64,000 nucleotides of DNA from a virus: positions 1 to 64,000 of IMG/VR virus record IMGVR_UViG_3300023174_006137; one strand, 5' to 3'. The notes beneath the pieces were generated by a model. It was not told the origin of the DNA. It did not search any database and saw only the letters and a list, made by a program, of their open reading frames with translations. Both the position numbers and the translations under genes were made by a program. Shown here piece by piece: positions 25,115-33,176 of this stretch. Numbering within the stretch: position 1 is the first letter of the stretch; every line of letters begins with the position of its first letter.

Positions 25115-25282
25115 ATGAAAAATAAAGTCTCTAAAACATTTTCTATATCTGAAGAAACCTATGAAAAATTCATGGAAATTATAGAAAAAGAAAATTTAAA
25201 TAAATCTAAATTAATAGAAAAATGGATAATAAGTTTTATTGCTGGATATGATTTAACAAACGAAATTAAAAAGGAAAATTAA
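25115..25282 (+). CDS. small ribbon-helix-helix protein
   Basis: A 55-residue protein starting MKNKVSKTFSISEETYEKF: a basic beta strand, a first helix with EETYEKFMEIIEKENL, and a second helix NKSKLIEKWIISFI, the RHH (CopG/Arc) plan. It is divergent from the HNH endonuclease gene with two direct repeats between them. It overlaps the end of the convergent downstream gene by 4 bases. It probably represses itself and perhaps the endonuclease. Confidence 0.65.
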   Translation: MKNKVSKTFSISEETYEKFMEIIEKENLNKSKLIEKWIISFIAGYDLTNEIKKEN

Positions 25283-25896
25283 ATTATTTTAACCTTTACT
25301 TTTCTATCTTGAATAATTTTTTCTAAATCTTCTTTAGTAAAATTTCTTTTATAAATATCATTACTATCAACTGATAATAGAGTCCAATTATTTTTATCAC
25401 CAGTTTCATAAATATATTTTTTACCACTATCATCAATTTCAATTGTTTTAGAAGATAATTGATCATAAAATTTCTTTATATCATCACCTATTTTGTAAAT
25501 ATTTGTAATTTCCCATTTTTTAAGTGCATTATTATATGCTTGTAAAAGTAAATAATATGGCGTGTCTAATTCATTTTGTTTTTTATTATAAATAAACATA
25601 AATCTTGCTGGTGTATCTAAAAATGTTTCAAAATCTGTGGAAAGTTGCATATTAGATTTTTTAAGATCTAAATTAGATAATTTAGATATAAAATCAGTAT
25701 TTTTATCAAGTGCTTCTAAATCTATATTAGTATCTTTTGCTAATTGTAAAGTGGAAAAAATATCAATTGGTTTAGCATCAATTGAACTTAATAAAGAATC
25801 AAACCAAATATTTAATGACTCGTTTATATCAAATTCCATATCAATTAAATCAATAATTAATGATTCTTTGAATGTATTAAATTTTTTAATCCACAT
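25279..25896 (-). CDS. leader-bearing hypothetical protein
   Basis: A 205-residue protein beginning MWIKKFNTFKES, a clear leader (F-K-E|S). The body is mostly helical with a C-terminal beta segment (KYIYETGDKNNWTLLSVDSN). It shares a palindromic late-type motif with the divergent gene at 25941. Possibly a packaged head protein; family unknown. Confidence 0.65.
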   Translation of the reverse strand: MWIKKFNTFKESLIIDLIDMEFDINESLNIWFDSLLSSIDAKPIDIFSTLQLAKDTNIDLEALDKNTDFISKLSNLDLKKSNMQLSTDFETFLDTPARFMFIYNKKQNELDTPYYLLLQAYNNALKKWEITNIYKIGDDIKKFYDQLSSKTIEIDDSGKKYIYETGDKNNWTLLSVDSNDIYKRNFTKEDLEKIIQDRKVKVKII

Positions 25897-25910
25897 TTAT
25901 AAATAGTATT

Positions 25911-25926
25911 TTTAATATATATTAAA
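25911..25926. promoter_or_regulatory. bidirectional late-type motif
   Basis: The palindrome TTTAATATATATTAAA holds TTTAATATATA on both strands (plus 25911-25921, minus 25916-25926). It lies 14 bases from the start at 25896 and 19 bases from the start at 25941, between two divergent leader-bearing genes. Confidence 0.6.
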
Positions 25927-25940
25927 AAAGTTATTATAAA

Positions 25941-27353
25941 ATGACTCTATTAAAAAGGTATTCTATGATTAATGAAGCAAAAGATGAGGCTGTTTATCGT
26001 CCTACATATTTAATAAACGAATTATGTACTTCTTTGGTTTTATTAAATAATCAATTTTTAGATAATATACTTGATAGAGGTTTACGTGCCAGATATCAAG
26101 AAAATACAGATGTATTCTTAAACGATTTAAAAAATATTTTAACAGGTAAAGGAAGATTACATTTAGGTAAATTTATTAACAATAAATGTGTTAAAGATAC
26201 TGAATATGGCAATCTTAATAAATTAATTGATTCATTAGAATTTAAAATTGATGATGATTGGCATATGTTAGTTGATGCGAGAATTGCTGCCAGAAATATC
26301 ATAGATAAAATGATTCCTGGTGATAAGTTAAGAGAAGAAATGATAGAAGCAATTTATTGGATTGGACCGAACAAAGATGAGGAATACCAAGAAGATATAG
26401 TTGTAGAATTAAAAGATGGTCGTCAATTTTCATTTTTCTTAAATAAAAATGTAACGCTTTATAAAACTGCTGCTTTTAATAAATTTGCTGATGAATTGAT
26501 TGGTAATGAATTTGAAAATATGTTTGGACCACAATATATAGCAAAATGGAATCAATTAGCTAGAAGATGGGTTGAAATTATTTACGAAAATGCCACAAAA
26601 AATATTCAATTTTATATTGAAAAATTTATTGAACCTCAAAAAATATCAAGTTTAATTTATTTTGAATATTTTGATTTAGAACATAGAGATCCTCGGTTTA
26701 AAAACCTTGGAGAATATATTAAAGAATTAGATGGTAATTTTTTAAAATTTTCTGATTTAATGGCTGCTATTTGGAAAAATAGAGAAAAATGTTTCACTGA
26801 TGTTGATAAAGTTTTTAATGAGTGGATGGAAGAAAAAGTAGTTGTTTTGAATTCAAGAATACTTGAACATTTATTAACTGAATCTTTAACAAAAAGAGCA
26901 ATTGGAGATATTAAAAGATTAGAGGATGGAATGAAAGAAGCTTCTGGTAGAGTAAAAATGAAATTAGTGAAAACCATAGTTCAAAAATTAGGTTGCAGAA
27001 ATAGAAATCAATTTTATTTAGGAAATAATGGTAATATATTTACACTTGTTCCTACCGTAACTTTTTTTAGAGAAGGTTATGAATATATTGATGTCTTATT
27101 TGATTATCATGTAGAATTAACGGTTAAAAAAGAAGAAAGAAAAAATGACTTTCAAATTAAAATAATTTTAAAATTAGAAGATAAAGAATTGATGAATTGT
27201 GAAGTTGGTGTAAATTTTGGAAGAAAAGAGATGTCAGGTCACCTTTCGGCCCGCTACAAATTTGGCTTTTCTTCTGATTTTAATGACATTATACAATCTA
27301 AACAAGTTAAACCAAAAGAAATAGGTGGCGATGAAATATCTAAAGAAATTTAG
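25941..27353 (+). CDS. large leader-bearing protein
   Basis: A 470-residue protein starting MTLLKRYSMINEA, a leader with I-N-E|A, an exact fit to the T4 prohead-protease rule (I/L-x-E|A/S/G). The body is helical and charged, with a C-terminal beta-rich part (FLLKEGYEY-like region, LTVKKEERKNDFQIKIILKLEDKE). No enzymatic motif is recognised. It ends with tandem stops TAG TGA, and the next gene starts within its last 23 bases. A substantial protein of this kind with a leader could be an injected effector. Confidence 0.65.
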   Translation: MTLLKRYSMINEAKDEAVYRPTYLINELCTSLVLLNNQFLDNILDRGLRARYQENTDVFLNDLKNILTGKGRLHLGKFINNKCVKDTEYGNLNKLIDSLEFKIDDDWHMLVDARIAARNIIDKMIPGDKLREEMIEAIYWIGPNKDEEYQEDIVVELKDGRQFSFFLNKNVTLYKTAAFNKFADELIGNEFENMFGPQYIAKWNQLARRWVEIIYENATKNIQFYIEKFIEPQKISSLIYFEYFDLEHRDPRFKNLGEYIKELDGNFLKFSDLMAAIWKNREKCFTDVDKVFNEWMEEKVVVLNSRILEHLLTESLTKRAIGDIKRLEDGMKEASGRVKMKLVKTIVQKLGCRNRNQFYLGNNGNIFTLVPTVTFFREGYEYIDVLFDYHVELTVKKEERKNDFQIKIILKLEDKELMNCEVGVNFGRKEMSGHLSARYKFGFSSDFNDIIQSKQVKPKEIGGDEISKEI

Positions 27354-27600
27354 TGAAAATCAAGTCAAGTTTGATTATGATTACATTATTGATATATTAA
27401 CTTCAAAAGAATATGAATGGGGTAATGTTATAGTTAATGAAATTAAAGAATTTGAAAATTCAGAGCCTTTACCTTCTGGTGATGACGATTATATTGTGCA
27501 ATTTAATCATTGGTTATATAAAAAATTCAAAAATCCCAGAACTTTTAGAGATGATTTAGTGGTTAAGAGACCTACAAGTTGGTATTACAAAAGAACTTAA
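27331..27600 (+). CDS. leader-bearing small protein
   Basis: An 89-residue protein from the ATG at 27331 (a GTG two codons upstream is less likely). It begins MKYLKKFSEN (F-S-E|N), nearly identical to the leader at 14123. The rest is charged and rich in aromatic residues (YIVQFNHWLYKKFKNPRTFRDDL). It overlaps the preceding leader gene by 23 bases, so the two are co-expressed. Confidence 0.6.
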   Translation: MKYLKKFSENQVKFDYDYIIDILTSKEYEWGNVIVNEIKEFENSEPLPSGDDDYIVQFNHWLYKKFKNPRTFRDDLVVKRPTSWYYKRT

Positions 27601-27651
27601 TAAATTTAAACTTTTTAATTTTTTTTTATAGAAAAATAAAAAGTTTTTTAA

Positions 27652-28083
27652 ATGTCACAAGCAATAATTAAAACTAATCGTGGTGATATGACTATTGAAT
27701 TTTATGATAGTGATGCGCCAAATACCGTTCAAAACTTTCAAAAATTAGCATTATCAGGATTTTATAATGGCTTAACTTTTCATAGAGTTTTACCAAATTT
27801 CGTAATTCAAGGAGGTTGTCCTAATGGGAATGGCTCTGGTGATCCAGGATATTCTATACCATGTGAATTAAATGGTAATAATCAATATCATGATAGAGGT
27901 GTTCTTTCTATGGCACATGCTGGAAGAAATACAGGTGGTTCGCAATTTTTCATCTGCCATAACAGAGAGATGACAAAGCATTTAGATAGACATCATACTT
28001 GTTTTGGCAAAGTAATTGAAGGACTAGATATAATTGATCAAATTCAACAAAATGATACAATACTAAGTATTGAAATAAAATAA
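27652..28083 (+). CDS. cyclophilin-type peptidyl-prolyl isomerase
   Basis: A 143-residue minimal cyclophilin. Active-site features are present: FHRV (catalytic Arg), FVIQGGCPNGNG, GVLSMAHAG, GGSQFFICHNR and HLDRHHTCFGKVIEG. It catalyses cis-trans isomerisation of proline peptide bonds. There is no signal peptide, so it acts in the cytoplasm. With GrpE and DnaJ it adds to a phage-encoded folding set. Confidence 0.9.
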   Translation: MSQAIIKTNRGDMTIEFYDSDAPNTVQNFQKLALSGFYNGLTFHRVLPNFVIQGGCPNGNGSGDPGYSIPCELNGNNQYHDRGVLSMAHAGRNTGGSQFFICHNREMTKHLDRHHTCFGKVIEGLDIIDQIQQNDTILSIEIK

Positions 28084-28092
28084 ACAAAAAAC

Positions 28093-28317
28093 ATGGGAAA
28101 GGCAAAAAAAGAACACAGAAAAAAGATAGCAAAAAGAAATGCTGAAATAAAAGCAATTCAAAAGAAATTTGAAAAATCTAGACAAGAACAATTAATGGAA
28201 TTAATTCAAAGAGAAAAAGCAGCAGGAGCTTTTAATGCTCCAAGTGTTAAAAAAGATGACATCATTGGTGCGCCTTCTGTAACATTAACTGATCAACAAC
28301 AAGGACCAATTATTTAA
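28093..28317 (+). CDS. small basic helical protein
   Basis: A 74-residue protein with a Lys-rich helical N-terminus (KKEHRKKIAKRNAEIKAIQKKFEKSRQEQ) and a Pro/Gln-containing tail. It lies 9 bases after the cyclophilin gene and 4 bases before the AAA ATPase gene. Function unknown. Confidence 0.6.
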   Translation: MGKAKKEHRKKIAKRNAEIKAIQKKFEKSRQEQLMELIQREKAAGAFNAPSVKKDDIIGAPSVTLTDQQQGPII

Positions 28318-28321
28318 AAAT

Positions 28322-29365
28322 ATGAATTTATATAACACAGATGATGCAACTATAAATGATTTTTTATATTGCACACAAGAATTAGGCGAAAGAGCATCAA
28401 AAGTTATTGTAGGATTTAATTTTAAAGCAGACGAATTTAATAAAGTTATTACTCATTTTGGTAAAAAAGATATAAATTCTCTGCTTGAAATTTTACCGGA
28501 TATAGAAGGTAATATAGTAAATGAAAAAATTTTAGTTAAAATTTCTGATAAATTTTTTGTTTCATATACTCATGTTGATAAAGCATTACCAATAGGATTT
28601 ATTGCTAATGTAATTATTTATCATAAAATAGGTGATATTGAATTAATTGATGAATTTTTAGAGGAATTAAATTCTGCAATCGAAGATGTAGAAGAAGAAA
28701 CTGAAAATAATAATTTATTTTATATTACAAATAATCAAAATGGATTAGCCATTCAACCATTAAAACCTATGGTTTATGATTCTGATAATTTTGAAATGTA
28801 TTATAATGATGATACAATAAAATCGGTAAAAAAGTTAATTAAAAAAGTTAATAAATCTAATAAAGGAATTAATATAATACATGGCAAAAGAGGTTGTGGA
28901 AAAACTACATTATTAAGTTATTTAACTACTCAATTAAAAAAACCATCTATTTTTATACCGATTTCTATGATTGATATAGCAATCAATACTGGTAATATAA
29001 AATCTTTAATTAGTGAAAATTCAGTTTTAATAATTGATGATTGTGAAATTTTAAACGGTGATATGTATGGAAAATCAAGTTTAACATTTGCTAATTTGTT
29101 ACAATTAATTGATGGTTTATATTCAGATGAATTTAATTTAAATATTATTTTAGCATTTAATATTGAAAATGAGGATGATATTGATGAAGAACTTTTAAAT
29201 TCAAATAATTTGTTACATATAATCAAAATAGACGAATTAAAAAAATCAAAGGCAAAATCGCTTTGTACACATCTTAAATTAAAAAATAATATAGAAGAAT
29301 CGACTCTTTTAATAGATATAATAACAAATCGTTTAGATGAAAAATCTGAACCAATAGGTTATTAA
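28322..29365 (+). CDS. AAA-type ATPase
   Basis: A 347-residue protein. The C-terminal half has Walker A GKRGCGKTT (about residues 188-196) and Walker B VLIIDDCE, with a further helical segment (FANLLQLIDGLYSDEFNLNIILAFNIEN) typical of AAA domains. The N-terminal 150 residues are acidic and unlike known domains. It may remodel proteins or DNA during head or tail assembly, but this is not shown by sequence. Confidence 0.7.
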   Translation: MNLYNTDDATINDFLYCTQELGERASKVIVGFNFKADEFNKVITHFGKKDINSLLEILPDIEGNIVNEKILVKISDKFFVSYTHVDKALPIGFIANVIIYHKIGDIELIDEFLEELNSAIEDVEEETENNNLFYITNNQNGLAIQPLKPMVYDSDNFEMYYNDDTIKSVKKLIKKVNKSNKGINIIHGKRGCGKTTLLSYLTTQLKKPSIFIPISMIDIAINTGNIKSLISENSVLIIDDCEILNGDMYGKSSLTFANLLQLIDGLYSDEFNLNIILAFNIENEDDIDEELLNSNNLLHIIKIDELKKSKAKSLCTHLKLKNNIEESTLLIDIITNRLDEKSEPIGY

Positions 29366-29383
29366 AAATAAATTATTATTAAT

Positions 29384-29701
29384 ATGGAAAAAGATTTAAA
29401 TTATCTGTTAACTTCAGAGTATGATGAAGGGTTAAAACCGGAAGAATTTATAGAATTGTTAAATTTATTTAAAAATGAATATAGGCTTCTTCATTCAAAG
29501 AATCGTTCATTAGAACATCAAATTGATAAATTAAATGCTGATAACGAAAATTACAAAGGGCTACTTTACGAAATTGATACAAAATGGCTTTCAAAAATAG
29601 CAAACTTAGAAGATCAAATTAATTTTTTAAATACATCATTAAGTAAAAAACTTACTTGGAAAGAAAGATTTTTAGGTAAAATAAATAGAAAAATAATTTA
29701 G
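29384..29701 (+). CDS. coiled-coil small protein
   Basis: A 105-residue protein, largely coiled coil (residues 25-88, KSLEHQIDKLNADNENY-like heptads) with a basic C-terminus (KLTWKERFLGKINRKII). It ends with TAG, five bases before the next ATG. Function unknown. Confidence 0.6.
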   Translation: MEKDLNYLLTSEYDEGLKPEEFIELLNLFKNEYRLLHSKNRSLEHQIDKLNADNENYKGLLYEIDTKWLSKIANLEDQINFLNTSLSKKLTWKERFLGKINRKII

Positions 29702-29706
29702 TATTT

Positions 29707-29922
29707 ATGGATAATCTGGAAAAATATGATGAATTGCTTAATTTAATCACAGGAGAAATTGAAATTGATGGCAAATATTATAATCTCAAAGATGAATTTG
29801 AGAAATTCTTTATAAAAGATAATGTATCTGCTGGTATAAGAATAAGAAAAATTATGCAGAAGATCCGCTTGAAATCGAAAGAAGTGCGGAAATCTATACA
29901 GCAACACAAAAAAACGCTTTAG
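29707..29922 (+). CDS. histone H1-like (Hc1-type) protein
   Basis: A 71-residue protein whose C-terminal half, EFEKFFIKDNVSAGIRIRK followed by a KxxK/RKSI helix, follows the pattern of Bacteroidota and phage histone-H1-like proteins (KG-N-x-A-A-G-T-R-A-R-K). Such proteins bind and condense DNA. It ends with TAG at 29920-29922, and the frame then stays open into the next gene (ATG 29941, same frame), so readthrough would give a fusion. The basic tail RKSIQQHKKTL supports DNA binding. Confidence 0.5.
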   Translation: MDNLEKYDELLNLITGEIEIDGKYYNLKDEFEKFFIKDNVSAGIRIRKIMQKIRLKSKEVRKSIQQHKKTL

Positions 29923-29940
29923 AATTATAATATATATTAT

Positions 29941-30531
29941 ATGTTAAAATTTAGTAATATTTCTGGAGAAAAAGTAAATTCGGAACCAAAGGTGCAAATA
30001 TCGCAAGAATCTTTGGAAGTAGAATCTTTTAAGCAATCTATATTAGATTTGATTGAAAAAACACTCACTATTAGAAGCGAAGGACCTGTATATAAAAATG
30101 CGGGATTAATTGTCAATAAAATTGATGGTAAAGAAATGTTTGTAGAAGCCTTAATGGATTTCTTATCTGAAAAAGAAAATAACAAAGCAATTACTTATTT
30201 AGAATCGTTAAAAGAATCGAATCGTGATTGGAAATCAATTGACGAAAAAATCCTTCAAATTAAAACAGAAACAGAAAATATTAAATTTTTAACAGAAAAT
30301 CCAGAACATGTAGAACAAATAAAATCTTTCCTTGAAAAATATTCTATGTCTGAAGATTTTAATGAAATTTTAGATAATCACATTTTAAGAGTTACTGATT
30401 TTAATACAGCCACTTTAAGATCAAAAGTTGCAGAAACTATGTTAGAAGATACAAAATATTCTAAAATACCTAAAAATAGATTACGCACCTTATCATATAA
30501 ATATGCTTATAGAGCAAATCAATTAAAATAA
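29941..30531 (+). CDS. hypothetical helical protein
   Basis: A 196-residue mostly helical protein. The N-terminus MLKFSNISGEKV is only faintly leader-like. It lies in frame with the preceding histone-like gene, separated by one TAG and five codons. A variant AT-rich motif (TAATATATATTAT) precedes the ATG. It ends at a strong terminator. Family unknown. Confidence 0.6.
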   Translation: MLKFSNISGEKVNSEPKVQISQESLEVESFKQSILDLIEKTLTIRSEGPVYKNAGLIVNKIDGKEMFVEALMDFLSEKENNKAITYLESLKESNRDWKSIDEKILQIKTETENIKFLTENPEHVEQIKSFLEKYSMSEDFNEILDNHILRVTDFNTATLRSKVAETMLEDTKYSKIPKNRLRTLSYKYAYRANQLK

Positions 30532-30556
30532 AAACCGCTTTTAAAGCGGTTTTTAT
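30530..30556. terminator. bidirectional intrinsic terminator
   Basis: AAAAACCGCTTT and AAAGCGGTTTTT form a 12-bp stem with T runs on both strands, between convergent genes. Confidence 0.85.
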
Positions 30557-30939
30557 TTTTGTATTAATAATTTCATTATTTTTTGAATAGAATCGTTAAT
30601 TGAATCCTCAGAAATTACTTTTCTTTTTGTTCCTTCTTCATCATAGTTACAAGAAGGGTATTCATCTTCAATAAATAAATTATCTTCTAAAATACTTTTT
30701 ATTTGACTTTCTAAATAATCCACTGAAAATAAACATATTTCTTGAAGTTCAAAATCTTTCGTTGAGTATTCATCTCCATATAAAGAAAAGATTGATTCAT
30801 CATTATTCAAAAAAGATTTCAAAATTATTTCCGCTTTTTCCTTTGAGTCAATTATAAAAGGTGTATCAGATAGATATTCGCCCAATCCTTCATCACAATT
30901 ATAATATAATTGTGTATTTTTCATTTTTAATACAAACAT
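30553..30939 (-). CDS. acidic hypothetical protein
   Basis: A 128-residue acidic protein (ESIFSLYGDEYSTKDFELQEI). The ATG at 30939 is preferred to a TTG at 30948. It follows the upstream gene's TAG stop by a single base. Function unknown. Confidence 0.55.
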   Translation of the reverse strand: MFVLKMKNTQLYYNCDEGLGEYLSDTPFIIDSKEKAEIILKSFLNNDESIFSLYGDEYSTKDFELQEICLFSVDYLESQIKSILEDNLFIEDEYPSCNYDEEGTKRKVISEDSINDSIQKIMKLLIQK

Positions 30940-30940
30940 A

Positions 30941-31285
30941 CTATGCAAATTGTTCTTTATTTTGTTTTTGAATACAACTTTGTTCGTAAGTTTTTCTCGC
31001 CTCTTGAAAAGTTTTTTTCATAGATTTTGATTCTAACTGATTTTGTTTAATCATTGATTTATTGTCCAAGAATTCTTTTTGAATTTTTTTCATATTCCTT
31101 GATTTCTTCAAAGACTCTTTTAATGCTTCTTTTGGATTCTCCTTTTTAGCAGTTAATTTTTGATGTCTTAAAAATTCTTTATGAAAAGAGTCAATTATTG
31201 TATTCCTCGTAGCAATCAAACTACGATATGATTCAGCCAATCTGCTGCATTTTGTTCTTATATTATTTAATTGTTTTAAAGTCAT
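30941..31285 (-). CDS. basic coiled-coil protein
   Basis: A 114-residue protein, Lys-rich and helical throughout (KEALKESLKKSRNMKKIQKEF). It overlaps the upstream gene by 4 bases and ends with TAG. It is part of a tight run of small minus-strand genes. Function unknown. Confidence 0.6.
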   Translation of the reverse strand: MTLKQLNNIRTKCSRLAESYRSLIATRNTIIDSFHKEFLRHQKLTAKKENPKEALKESLKKSRNMKKIQKEFLDNKSMIKQNQLESKSMKKTFQEARKTYEQSCIQKQNKEQFA

Positions 31286-31581
31286 AATTTCGGTTTTTGT
31301 AATTTAATTTGTATTTTATAAATGTCAGATAACATTACCTCTAATTCATCAATAAATCTATCTATCATAGGATGAGTATATCCGTACAATTGACGATTTA
31401 CTGCTGAAATTAAAGGGTCATTTTCTCCTAATTCTATACTCAGAATTTCAGATAAAAAAGGCCAATATTTCCGTCCAGTAGCAACACGAATAACTAACCT
31501 TGGTTTATATTCATCTACTTCTAAATTAACAATTGAAGCAGTCCAAGAACTTCTTTTATAATTATTTTGATCAAATTGCAT
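31282..31581 (-). CDS. hypothetical protein, 99 aa
   Basis: A small soluble protein with beta-type segments (SSWTASIVNLEVDEYKPRLVIRVA) and a helical C-terminus. Overlaps both neighbours (TAATG and ATGA-type junctions), so it is translated as part of an operon. Family unknown. Confidence 0.6.
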   Translation of the reverse strand: MQFDQNNYKRSSWTASIVNLEVDEYKPRLVIRVATGRKYWPFLSEILSIELGENDPLISAVNRQLYGYTHPMIDRFIDELEVMLSDIYKIQIKLQKPKL

Positions 31582-31805
31582 TATAGTAATTTATTAAAAT
31601 CAAAATCTTTATTACCATTAAGCTCTTTCCAACAACGAAGGCATGTTGCTATATCTGATTTAGGTGTATTAGCAATTTCCATTAAAACATTCAAATCACG
31701 ATTGCAAAATTTATTAAATTTAATAGAAATATATTTTTCAATTTCTTCTGAATTCATCTCCAAAATTGTTTTTCTGGTGCTAACACCATATGTGCTATAC
31801 GTCAT
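31581..31805 (-). CDS. hypothetical protein, 74 aa
   Basis: Small helical protein (EMNSEEIEKYISIKFNKFC) with three cysteines. First gene of the 30.5-31.8 kb minus-strand run and separated from the next upstream gene by 45 bases. Function unknown. Confidence 0.55.
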   Translation of the reverse strand: MTYSTYGVSTRKTILEMNSEEIEKYISIKFNKFCNRDLNVLMEIANTPKSDIATCLRCWKELNGNKDFDFNKLL

Positions 31806-31850
31806 AAAATTTTTTTACAAAAATAATAAATAAAAATAAGAAAAACAAAT

Positions 31851-32306
31851 TTATTTAAACAAATAACAAACTTTAAAATCGTCAAAAGAATTAAATAATG
31901 GTATGTCATAAACACTACAGACGACTTCAACATTTCCTTTGCGCCAAAATCCATCCGGACAAATAACAAAAAGTTTTTTGCTATGTGCATGTAAACCTAA
32001 TTCGAGTAGTGAAATTGGTGATTTAGTATTTGGATCTAAATACATTAAAATTATATCAGATTTTTCTAATGCATTTATTTCCCATTTTACCTGTTGATTA
32101 AATTGCGGATTTTCATAAGTTTGAATCCAAGAAGAATCCCAATCAGTTCTTCTTGGATTAAAAATATTATAACCAATATCAAGCAACCATTCACCAATTT
32201 CTTTTTGCCAATCTTTGGCAACGCCCATTTCAATCGAACCAGCAAGAAAAATTGATTTCTTACCACGATCTCTAATAGCTATATTTTGCGGTGGTATAAA
32301 CAACAT
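31851..32306 (-). CDS. nucleoside 2-deoxyribosyltransferase-like protein
   Basis: A 151-residue protein from the ATG at 32306. It matches the nucleoside deoxyribosyltransferase-like fold: KSIFLAGSIEMG at the start, FNPRRTDWD, VKWEINALEKSDIILMYLDP, SPISLLELGLHAHSKK (with the catalytic-type Glu in LLELG) and ICPDGFWRKGNVEVVC. These enzymes swap the base on deoxynucleosides, or cut the N-glycosidic bond of nucleotides. Overlap by one base (TAATG) with the upstream gene. It may help in nucleotide recycling from degraded host DNA. Confidence 0.75.
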   Translation of the reverse strand: MLFIPPQNIAIRDRGKKSIFLAGSIEMGVAKDWQKEIGEWLLDIGYNIFNPRRTDWDSSWIQTYENPQFNQQVKWEINALEKSDIILMYLDPNTKSPISLLELGLHAHSKKLFVICPDGFWRKGNVEVVCSVYDIPLFNSFDDFKVCYLFK

Positions 32307-33097
32307 TACCAAATAAATAAAGGTATAAACCAAATAGGAGATACATAAAATGGATCCCAGTATGGATCGTAATAAACTAAATCATCTTCATATTCCTCAA
32401 TGATTTCAGTAGTTTCAACAATAGTTTCTTCAACATATTCTTCGCCAGCAGGAGCCATTTTAGCTTCTTCTAACCTCTTTTTATTAAAATCAATTTCTTG
32501 CTGAATTAAAGACATCATTAATTCAGTTCCCATTTTAATCATATTTTCCATTGCATCTTCACCAATATCAGTAATCGTAATTGCACTAGTAACTATGTCA
32601 TTAATTTCTGCCCAAAATGTATCACTAACTAAGTCATTTTGCCAACCAATTCTATTGGTATCAAAACGGTTTTCGTTAATAAATGACATGAAAACTATTT
32701 CGTGTGGATTCATTTTTTTGAAAAAAGCAACTGCAATACGAACATCAAAAAACCTTTCTTGAGATTTATATTGATTCCATTCTTCATCTGTTTTAAAACT
32801 AAAATAGTTTTCAAAAGCAAATTCGCCTTTATCCAAATCAACAAATGAGTAGATATCAAATACTTTAAGATATTCTTGATATCTTTTATTAAAGTTATCA
32901 AAAACTTTGATCGCATCATCTGTAGGAACAAATTTATCCTCTTGTATAACAAGATAATTTTGTGCCATTAGTTGAACAAATATAGGTTCAAGTAATTTAT
33001 CATTATCGGTAGCAATTGTTTTAAATACTCTACCATTGTTAATCATTTCATTTAATAAAATGATTGCTGTAAAATTTTTAGAATCGTTTATATTCAT
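32306..33097 (-). CDS. hypothetical protein with acidic and aromatic C-terminus
   Basis: A 263-residue protein. Residues 1-205 look globular and helical. Residues 215-240 are Glu-rich (YVEETIVETTEIIEEYEDD), and the last 25 are aromatic and Pro-rich (VYYDPYWDPFYVSPIWFIPLFIW), possibly membrane-associating. It is coupled to the deoxyribosyltransferase-like gene. Function unknown. Confidence 0.6.
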   Translation of the reverse strand: MNINDSKNFTAIILLNEMINNGRVFKTIATDNDKLLEPIFVQLMAQNYLVIQEDKFVPTDDAIKVFDNFNKRYQEYLKVFDIYSFVDLDKGEFAFENYFSFKTDEEWNQYKSQERFFDVRIAVAFFKKMNPHEIVFMSFINENRFDTNRIGWQNDLVSDTFWAEINDIVTSAITITDIGEDAMENMIKMGTELMMSLIQQEIDFNKKRLEEAKMAPAGEEYVEETIVETTEIIEEYEDDLVYYDPYWDPFYVSPIWFIPLFIW

Positions 33098-33130
33098 AAA
33101 ATTATTGTTTTAATTATTAAATAATGATGT

Positions 33131-33159
33131 AATAATAACCTTTTAAAAAGGTTATTATT
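33131..33159 (-). terminator. intrinsic terminator-like hairpin
   Basis: AATAATAACCTTTT and AAAAGGTTATTATT form a perfect 14-bp stem around one A. It lies downstream of the Ser/Arg-rich lipoprotein gene. Confidence 0.75.
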
Positions 33160-33176
33160 ACATATTTGAAATTATT

